From assembly GCA_021234155.1 (NCBI GenBank), contig JAJEKV010000052.1, forward strand, positions 2,536,254-2,600,253: DNA of 64,000 nt, read 5' to 3'. The notes beneath the pieces were generated by a model, which was not told the origin of the DNA, did not search any database, and worked only from the letters and a program-made list of their open reading frames with translations. The position numbers were made by a program, and so were the translations under genes. This DNA is from Isoetes taiwanensis (lineage: Eukaryota > Streptophyta > Lycopodiopsida > Isoetales > Isoetaceae). How positions within the stretch are numbered: position 1 is the stretch's first letter; each line of letters begins with the position of its first letter. Shown here one piece after another: positions 56,342 to 64,000 of this stretch.

Positions 56342-59300
56342 AGCTTTGTAAAATTAGATTCTTGCAACCAAGACCACCTTGAATTTTGTTTCTGGTTATT
56401 GAGGTCCAGTTGACCATGTGGTGCTTCCCCCAAATGAAATTTCTGACTATCCTTTCAATTTGATGATAAATACATTTAGGAGCAAGAAGTGCAAGAAGAA
56501 AAATAGATGTGAGAGGCTGCAATAATTGAGTTTGCAATTATGGTTCTTCCAGCCATAGAAAGACAGTTGCCATAATTGCCTAGCTTCCTTCTTATCTTTT
56601 CCACAATGGGAGTCCAAAGGCCTTTAAGACTAGGATTGAGAGATAAAGGCATACCTAGAAGATTTGTAGTTTCAGTAGCAGTCATACATTTAATTCCTGC
56701 AATATTATCAGTATCCAACTCACCAATTATAATGCATTTGTTCCTGTTCAAGTGGATACCAGAGGCAGCTCCAAAATTATGAATGGTCAGCAGAAAAGTG
56801 TCAATGATAGCTGGATCATTTTTAAGGAAACTGAAGGAATCATCTGCATATTGGAGTATTGCAAGATTTGTGAGGTTGTCAGGGAGAGTTAAGCCAGTAA
56901 TTTGTCCACATGTTTGAAGGTGAGAGATAACTCTGGTTAGCATCTCTGCTACTGCTAAAAAAAGGTAAGGGGCAAGAGGGCACCCTTGTCTGACACCTCA
57001 GGCCAGTGGAAAGAAGAAACCAGGAGATCCATTAACAAGAACAGTTGATTGAGACCTGGAATTTAACCCCATAATAAGCTTAATGATTTTATCAGTGAAT
57101 CCTAGCTTCTTGAGGGAGAATTGAAGGAAGTCCCATCTAACCATATCAAAAGCTTTTGAGAAATCAAGCTTCAGCAAGATACAGTTCTGATTGGTCAATT
57201 TGTTCCAGTGCATCCCTTCCATGGCAGCAATATAATTATCAAGGATGTATCTACTTGGAAGGAAAGCAGATTGATTGCAACTAATAACCTCTTGAAGGTG
57301 AGACTTGACCCTGTTTGCTATAATTTTAGCACAGATCTTGTAGGTAGAGTTTGTCAAAGAAATAGGCCTCCAATCAGAGAAAGATTGAGGATTATCCACC
57401 TTTGGGATTAAGGAGATAAGGCCAGCAGAAAGAGCAGGGTGCAGGTGATTCGAGTTCCAGAAGCCTTTAATCATACACATAAGATCATTTTTCATAATGT
57501 CCCAAAATTTGATGTAGAATTCAGGAGGCAAGCCATCAGGACCAGGACTTTTCCCTTTGGCTAAGCTATTGAGAGTTGAAAAAATTTCATCCATAGAGGG
57601 GATTGCCTCTAAAGCTTGAGACATAATTCTGCCACTGTTTAAATTGTTATCATTTATCAAAGCAGTGAAGGAGTTTGCATCAACAGATTGCATAGGTGCA
57701 TCAGAAGGATGGGAGAAGATATTTGCATATTTGGAACAGAAGTAATTGGAGATGTCCCTTTGTTCTTCTAGATTATTTCCATTATCATCTTTGATAGAGG
57801 AGAGCTGACTTTTTAAAAGTCTGGATCTGGCCACCCTATAGAAGAATTTTGAGTTACCATGGTCCATTTTGGAAAAATATTTGAGCTTACATCTAATTGT
57901 TGAGCCTTTGGCCTCTAGTTCTTCAATGGTTTTAATGCTCATCTCAAGGTTCCCTTCTTGCCTGTGTAGGTCAATGTTTAGGGGGTCATGTTGGAGTTTC
58001 AGTCTAACCTCTTTCATTTCTTCAAAGTAGACTCTTTTTTCAGCAACCTTGCTGTCATGAAGGTGTTTTGCCCACTTCTTAATCCAGGACTTGGACTCCT
58101 TTAGATTGGAATAAAATGTTCTCATAGAATTTGTAGATCTAACTCTCGGGAGAGAATTGTAGAATGCAGTGAAGCCTCTACAAAAGATGTCAGAGTCAAG
58201 AAGGGAGCAGTTAAGCTTGAAGGGAGTATTTCCATGTCTTTTGATGGTGAGCATATGTTTGGTGATAAGAAACTGAGGCTGGTGGTCAGAGATAGAGGTG
58301 CATTCATCACTGTAGACAAAGCAGTTGTCCCAAAAATCATTGTGAATGTTGTTGATGTAATATCTGTCCAGTGCACAGTAGACCCTGTTGTTCCCAGCTT
58401 GCTTATTTGACCAAGAGTAAGCAGAAGTGGAGGAAGGAATATGCTGCAAGAAATGCCTGTCTAGCAAGTGGTCCCAATGAGTTCTCTCATCTATGGACAT
58501 ATTCAAATCTCTACCAATTTTCATATCCCATGTGGGAGTATTGTTGAAATCACCTGCCATGATCCAAGTTTCACAGGTTTGAGTTGTTAGCCAGTTGTTT
58601 ATAGTAGGCCAGGTGGTAGATCTGATCCTAGAAACTGTAGAGGCATAAATGTTAATGACTCCAAATGTGAAGTCATTATTTCTGAGAATAACAGATTGCC
58701 AAGTTTTACAGGGACTGTTATAGATCAAGCTATGATCAAGGTGTTTCCAAATGATGCAGAGACCTCCAGAGGTGCCAGTGGCTTCAATCCAATTAGAGGA
58801 GAATCCAGGTCCAATCCAATCTGCCAGGTTTGAACATTCAAAATTTGGGAGTCTAAGCTCCTGGAGGAGGATAATGTCAGCATCATAGGTTCTGATTTGG
58901 GAAATTGCCCTTCTTCTCTTCAAGGGACCCTTTATTCCTCTGAGATTCCAACTTAGAATCTTCATGATGAGGAAGATAGTAGCAGCAAAAAATAGGTAGT
59001 TAACAATGTTTCCTAGTTCTGAGTCTAGTGTTTGCTGCGGGAGTGTTGAGAGTGCTGAGAATAGTCTTTTTCCTTGCTTTCTTGCCTTTAGATTTAGGAG
59101 TGCCAGAGGAATTATGATGAGGTGTGAGGAAAGCATCATCATCCCAAGAAGTGTTGTCGGCCAGGGTATTTTTTATAGTATTTTCCTTGTCAGAATCAGT
59201 GTCATCAGAGATTGTGTCAGCAGAATTTTTTCCATCAGAGGAATTATCATGATGATGGCACATCCAAAATTTAGATCTGCAGCAGTCTGTGTCAGTTGAG

Positions 59301-59500
59301 TTTGTTGAAGTTGGATAGATGGAGGTAATGGAAGTATCTATCAGGCTGTCTCTTTCATTATTATTAGTAACAGAAACAAACTTATAGTTTACAGTGGAAA
59401 GATCTTGCCTGGGGGGTAAAAGCATGAAAGGGTGTCTATAAATGTAGCCCTTTTTGTACATATACATATGTACCGAATGCACATTTTTGGAATAACTGTC
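56338..59500 (-). mobile_element. L1-type LINE with nearly intact ORF2, 3' end missing
   Basis: Minus strand. The tail of ORF1 (59000-59482, Ser/Asp-rich then KSKGKKARKKT) is followed by ORF2 from 58965. At 56338 it joins the Gypsy protease fragment, so the zinc-binding end and 3' UTR are not contiguous. No target duplication is visible. Confidence 0.85.
56476..58965 (-). pseudogene. LINE ORF2 (endonuclease and RT) with one in-frame stop
   Basis: ORF2 starts MKILSWNLRGIKGP at 58965. Endonuclease residues are in place: N in WNLRG, E in LLQELRL, GDFNNTP and the SDHQP end. RT follows with GKSPGPDGLPPEFY, RPISLTNSTYKICAKIIANR and LLKLDFSKAFDMVRWDFL. A TGA at 56998-57000 interrupts just before GVRQGCPL, and the same frame goes on to YADDSF (about 56836-56850) and LLGMPLSLNPSLKG up to 56476. 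After that a frame shift leads to 56331-56537. It is otherwise one of the least decayed elements in the window. Confidence 0.9.
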
Positions 59501-59656
59501 ATCATGACCAGCTAGTAACTGCCATGATTAATGGCTATCCACTACTCTGAACCCGCAATTATCGGATTTTGAAATTCTTTCCCAAATTCTTTCTTGGTTT
59601 GCCTCTCGTTCACTATCCCCCCACCTTCTCTGCTTGGATTCCGATCCACGAATTCT
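59501..59656. other. Short gap between LINE and next gene
   Basis: Non-coding. It separates the divergent minus-strand LINE and the plus-strand gene at 59657. No clear TATA was found. Confidence 0.5.
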
Positions 59657-60031
59657 TCATCTAGCTATGGCCCCAAAAACGCCCCGGATGAGTGCTTGCT
59701 CATCACCACAGCCCAAGCAAGATGCCAGTGCTTCCGGCAGTGGAATTTTACCTCCAAGGAGTTTACGTTTGGGTTACGAGGTGATCCAAGCCAAAGACCT
59801 CCGTGAGAAACATCACGAGAGGCCCACATACCCAACCTAGAGATGGTTATGAACGAGGTATGGGGTGAAGCTCAAAAAGCTGACGAGGATTCAAGGAAGG
59901 AGAATCCGAGCGCGCATGGAAAGATGATTTTTTTAAATATTATGAATTGGTTTATGGCAAGAAACAGGTTACAAACCATTATATTTCAACCTATTTTGCC
60001 AGAGCATTTGCTCTTCACTTGAAGGGGCGGC

Positions 60032-60811
60032 TTGTTGATTGGATGGACGTGGCTAGGACCGCCAAAGATCTTGCCAAAACCCTCGGGCCGAGGGCGTTCT
60101 GAGAGGACCCTACAACAGGTAAATCCTCAACTATCAAACAGGACATCGTTATTGCGGGGAAATATTAGAGCCCCGGGTTATTCTAGATCAGATGTTGACA
60201 CAATAAAGCAGTTACTTAAGCATGGGTTGGAGGAGAAAACTAACCTATTGAATGAAGTAGAAGCACTGGAAGAAAAAAGGAGGGATGCATTGAAGGTCAT
60301 CAGCCGGATTGAGGGTAGAAAGGATATGCTATCCGAAGATCTGCAGCAGACCGCCGAGAAAATAGATGAGACAAAAACAGAATTTGACAAATTGTCCCGG
60401 GATCCCGCTGGAAATGCTGTTATGTTCGGAGTGTTGAAGTACAAGTTGGAAGACTTGGTTATGAGTAGACATGATAAAGAACAACACTCTTCTAAGCTAG
60501 AAATTGGTTTGCAGGAAGCAACTAAAGACATTGAAAGGCATGAAATCTCAATTGAACAAGCAAAGGAAAAACTTAATTGCATTGAATTGGTTCAGGAAAG
60601 GCATTCACAGATTTTGGATTTCATGGGAGAGCAGGACCTATTGATTCTTACGCACCGAGGCCCTACCCGTAGGAGCTACTTCTATAGAGCAGTTCATCAC
60701 ATTCGGTTCATGTACTGTTGTGGCCAAGGCTTTGGCAAACCGGTTTGTTGCTTGCTAGCTCCATGCGAGAGATGCTTATTGCCTCTTACGCTTGTGTTAT
60801 CTGGTCCATGA
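60032..60811 (+). CDS. Coiled-coil exon of the Ulp1-like gene
   Basis: A 259-aa frame, of which 60120-60620 is convincingly coding: long heptad-like helices with many E/K/L/I (QLLKHGLEEKTNLLNEVEAL; DMLSEDLQQTAEKIDETKTE; FGVLKYKLEDLVMSRHDKEQ). The frame then runs into a Cys-rich segment whose better reading lies in another frame (CYLVHERHNCIKGC, about 60790-60835), so an indel is likely near 60730-60780. It probably serves for protein-protein contact. Confidence 0.55.
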   Translation: MLIGWTWLGPPKILPKPSGRGRSERTLQQVNPQLSNRTSLLRGNIRAPGYSRSDVDTIKQLLKHGLEEKTNLLNEVEALEEKRRDALKVISRIEGRKDMLSEDLQQTAEKIDETKTEFDKLSRDPAGNAVMFGVLKYKLEDLVMSRHDKEQHSSKLEIGLQEATKDIERHEISIEQAKEKLNCIELVQERHSQILDFMGEQDLLILTHRGPTRRSYFYRAVHHIRFMYCCGQGFGKPVCCLLAPCERCLLPLTLVLSGP

Positions 60812-61234
60812 AAGACATAATTGCATAAAAGGTTGCATCCGGGATGAGGGCATTCGAATTCAGCTTGGTTTCCCCTATTTGTGAAAAGGTATGCATTGCT
60901 CTCAACTAATTTAAACTTATATTTCTCTTCATTCATATTTGTTATTGTAATCCGCATAGTTCTACATGTATGGCTTTCGGTGCATTGCTATTCCTTGTAC
61001 ATGTATAACTTTTTAGTGTACATCATGCGTGAGGTACATAGGCATATATTTGCTTGTTTATTGATGCTTTTATTTTTGAGCTTGGACTGCAGTTGTATCA
61101 GTTGTACATGTCTCTAATGGAGTCTACATCTGCAAATAGATGTACATGCATTTATCTTTAGAGTGCATCTGTAGATGGATTCATAAGTATGTGCATTTTT
61201 TACATATATGTGCTTTTTTTTTGGCATAGATCTA

Positions 61235-61425
61235 CATTCCCTAACCGGATACACGGGTACATCCACGGGTACATCGGTGTACATCCGGGTACATTGATGT
61301 ACCTTTATGTACATTGAGGAACATGTACATGTACATTTGGCTATAGTTAAATGTAGTTACTTACATTTGGTACATTCTATGTACATGAAATGTACATGCT
61401 TGGCAGGATGTACCATATATTTCTC
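61235..61425. repeat. GTACAT-rich low-complexity cluster
   Basis: A dense run of GTACAT/TGTACA words (for example GGGTACATCCACGGGTACAT and ACATGTACATGTACATTTGG) in the presumed long intron between the coiled-coil exon and the exon at 61488. Looser copies start at about 61100. It could be a degenerate satellite or a binding-site cluster; no function is evident. Confidence 0.55.
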
Positions 61426-63830
61426 ATTAGTTCTGTTTTCATGTTCTTTTATGTCTATTGAAATTTAGATCATTTGTTTGTTTGCAGATGAGGCTGTTCC
61501 TATCCCAGAAGCAGCTTTAATGGCTGATGTTCTTGAGCCATCTGCATCGACTCTCTTCTGATTTTCTTGAGCATAATAAGCGGACCGAATCAGTAGACCC
61601 TCTACCTTCCAGCTCGGATCACCAATGACATTTTCGATTGCCGGTAATAGAACAATGCAATGCGGTTGCACCTTTCGAACATGGCAAAGTGAAGTTGAGG
61701 AAATTGAGAGGATGGCACTTGAGAAAGCTAAAGCGGTGCGGTCACGAGCCTTCAATGATCTGGCGCAATGAAAAATCTTTCATCACCAAGTGCTAAATTA
61801 GTAATTGGAGAAGCTAAGAAAGATTCAACTTGCGTCAAAGGCATCATCTGCAGGTCCCGCCTCACGGACTGTTACGAAGAAGCTACAAAGGACACAGATC
61901 CAGATTTTAACCCAGGAGATACCAGGGAAGAGGAAGCTGAGTTGGTAGTTGAGTCCACTCCAAAGAGGAGGCAAAAGAATGCTGGTGATGGCACTCCAAA
62001 AGGAAAAAAACAGGGCAAAATCTCCAAAGAACAAAAAAATGTCCTCCTAAAAGAAAATCTCCGGGCAAAAAAGTGCCACCACCACCTAGAAAAGAGGTAT
62101 GTCCAAGATGAACTAATTTTGTTAAACATCTCAGATTTATGGTAATTAACCACATTTTTTTTTTTACATAGGACACGATCCACGGTAGTGAAGGAAGCTG
62201 ATCCCTCGATCCTTCCGAGTCGGAACCGGAAGAGGAAGAGGATCTACAAGCAAATATTGATGTGATAACAAATAAGGTGCAGCAGTCCTCAGAAGATGCT
62301 GAAGCAGGTGATGAATTTACAAGGTGAGTAATATACAATTGATTACAATAGATATATTCTTTTGCTAATGTTGTTTCCTTATGCAGTTTAGTGAACCGGC
62401 CCGAAAAGGTTGGTTCCATTCACTCCTTATAGGGACTGTCCTCCTAAGCCCGCACCCTCTATCTTTCAAAGTGATGTTGACGAGTTCTGGCTGGAAGCGG
62501 ACTTGACCTCTAAGATGGTAGATGTCTATGGGAGGTAGGCTAGCATTTCAACATATTTATGTTATTTCATTCCCTAAGTCACTCATCTTATGTATTAATA
62601 TGTAATCTGGATTTGTGTGCAGGTACCTTTGTAGCAGTCTTCCATCTGATTGGAAACACAAGTTTTTTACGGTTCGACCGGACACCTTCCAGAATTTTGT
62701 GAATTCCCTCAAGAACGGGGCAGATGCACGAGAACACTAACATAAAGGAAGGGCTGGATGGCATTTTGATTGCAAGATGCCAATACATATTTGTTCCAAT
62801 TACGCAAGGCCCAAATGTGGCATTGGCAATACTTGTGCTTGCTGGTCCAATGAAAAGCTCTTTTCCATCTATAGCTAGCCCAAGTATCTGAGATCCTCTC
62901 TCTCAAAAGGCTATGTACCCGATGCTAAAGTGGTCCAGTAAGTATGAGTTTTTGTTTTTGTTTTATGATTTGATTATTCTCATATTGCAATTTCTTATGC
63001 TTGATTTATTCTCACATTGCAATTTTGCGGGTTTCATAAGCTTGTGATCAATAACATGATGCTCGGATCCAACGGCTTAAACCATGGTAGGAAGAACTTT
63101 GATGCTCCCGTGTTCGTCCTAAAATGCCGAGAAACTAGTACCAAAGAACCCTTGCATGTACATTGTGGCTTACATGCACAAATTCATAGATGTCGTGGTT
63201 GATGCACGACCAAGCTCCATTTTTGTAAGTAGAACATGTTATTTTCCTATTAGTTATTTGTTGGTATAGTCCTCTAATACTTGTGCACCATGCGATGACA
63301 CCGGTTGGTTCATCGATGCCTATGCCAAGTCACGGAGGGATCATCTAATGGAGGCATTAATTGTAGAAGGCTAGATGAATATACAAGCAGTTGTTCCTAC
63401 ACGGGGTAGATAGTCCCTTTGACTTGTTTGTAAATTACAGGTTTTGTATGAGCCATGCTCCGAGAGCTTCTTTGTACTCAATAAGTAATGAAAAAATTAA
63501 TTTATTTGTCTCACTTACACCTGTGCAAATAACAATCGTGTAATTATCAATGTGTTTTCTCAATTGTGTGTGCGAAATGTAATTATAAATTGTGAATCTC
63601 AAGTGTTTTCTTGTTGACAGTGAATCATCTAATTCGTGGAGAAAGCTTGTTATCTTTGACTTAAATTACGTGTTGGGCAAGAGTGTGCACAAGAATGAAA
63701 ATATTAACTCAAGATACCAACAGATCCGAAAAGATGAGCTTCAATTTAATATAGGAAATGTGTTTTTTTTTTGCAGGGCCGGGTTAGCATCACAAGTTAG
63801 CATTTGTAAGAGAAGGGTTTGATGTTGCCA

Positions 63831-64000
63831 TCCGGTCTTCACTCACTTCTAAAATCTTCAACCAATTGTGGAACATATTTGTGATGCTTTTTCCATAAAG
63901 CTGAAGTTTGTTTACAGCCGGGGCGGTGTTGGACTACGCCACACAAACACCCTCTTGAACCTCAAAAAAGGGGTTGTTTGTGAAACCATTAGTCGTGGTA
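63831..64000. other. Window end, no confident call
   Basis: It follows a good splice acceptor (TTTTTTTTTTGCAG at about 63764-63777) and may be the next exon of the same gene or a neighbour. Short readable frames only. Confidence 0.35.

Larger units (their letters stand above)
59657..63830 (+). pseudogene. Decayed multi-exon gene with coiled coil and Ulp1-like protease end
   Basis: Plus strand, with several exons and readable splice sites. The start is likely MAPKTPRMSACSSPQ (59667). Next comes FFKYYELVYGKKQVTNHYI (about 59930, a shifted frame), a long coiled coil at 60120-60620 (LLNEVEALEEKRRDALKVIS..., IERHEISIEQAKEKL), a Cys/His cluster near 60712-60840, and basic and acidic spacers at 61768-62330. 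Then come PPKPAPSIFQSDVDEFW and the block YLCSSLPSDWKHKFFTVRP (62622 on). The end resembles a C48/Ulp1 SUMO-protease: YIFVPI, then NFDAPVFVLKC at about 63092, where the family has FDCGVFVLK. The catalytic Cys and the His-Trp pair are not seen. Donors GGTAGGC (62537), GTAAGTATG (62937) and GTGAGTA (62325) are plausible. Frame breaks occur in A-runs. Ulp1-like domains are known in host genes and in some plant MULE-type transposons. Confidence 0.6.

Overview
The window looks like nuclear, repeat-rich DNA of a land plant. It holds an LTR chromovirus with an initiator-Met tRNA primer site, a Copia remnant, several L1-type LINEs with plant-style ORF1/ORF2, plant-like promoters and introns, and long (CA)n tracts. 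No ordinary single-copy host gene is clearly intact. A DUF7869-type transposase-like relic hints at a non-flowering plant, but that is only a guess.

The main find is a 13.3-kb Ty3/Gypsy chromovirus at 8494-21842. Besides gag-pol it carries two long, uninterrupted extra ORFs between the 5' LTR and gag. The first (10846-12096, 416 aa) is a histone H3. It begins M-MARTKQTARK, identical to H3 tail residues 1-9 (K4 and K9 included), and it ends with a complete, ungapped H3 histone fold (residues 327-416, about 49 of 90 identical to canonical plant H3 by hand alignment). About 315 residues of charged, proline-rich linker replace H3 residues 10-45. The second ORF (12809-14335, 508 aa) is an unrecognised protein with a strongly acidic stretch. 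Each ORF has its own upstream cassette: a type-A 67-nt hairpin, a type-B 67-nt hairpin starting exactly 199 nt later, a TATAAATA box and a related leader. The same element ends pol with a chromodomain. One retrotransposon therefore encodes both an H3-tail look-alike and a member of the family that reads modified H3 tails. Gag, RT and RNase H are broken by small indels, while the two accessory ORFs are clean.

Layout. 1-8493: copy 1 of a large tandem segmental duplication, with its own internal 1.58-kb tandem repeat and a 1-kb unclassified insertion, ending in a (CA)n tract. 8494-21842: the H3-bearing chromovirus, inserted in that (CA)n tract. 21843-24909: the rest of copy 1, with a 5'-truncated LINE and a LINE fragment. 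24910-27766: a Copia element (minus strand) cut off at the start of RT. 27767-44966: copy 2, with two extra LINE insertions (31786-33182, and a full-length 6.9-kb LINE at 35631-42495 with a 17-bp target duplication). 44967-about 49700: partial copy 3. 49700-51456: the fuller version of the LINE fragment with its poly(A). Copies 2 and 3 preserve the empty (CA)n site of the chromovirus.

51457-64000 is a separate mosaic: a minisatellite and small ORF, a decayed DUF7869-type gene (minus), a cluster of GATCGC-N4-GCGATC palindromes, a Gypsy protease scrap, a LINE whose ORF2 has an in-frame stop in RT (minus), and a decayed, intron-containing plus-strand gene whose 3' part looks like a Ulp1/C48 protease with its catalytic residues lost.

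Many differences between near-identical copies are small complex changes around CTG/CAG/CCG. Some of the frame breaks may therefore be sequencing or consensus errors rather than real mutations.
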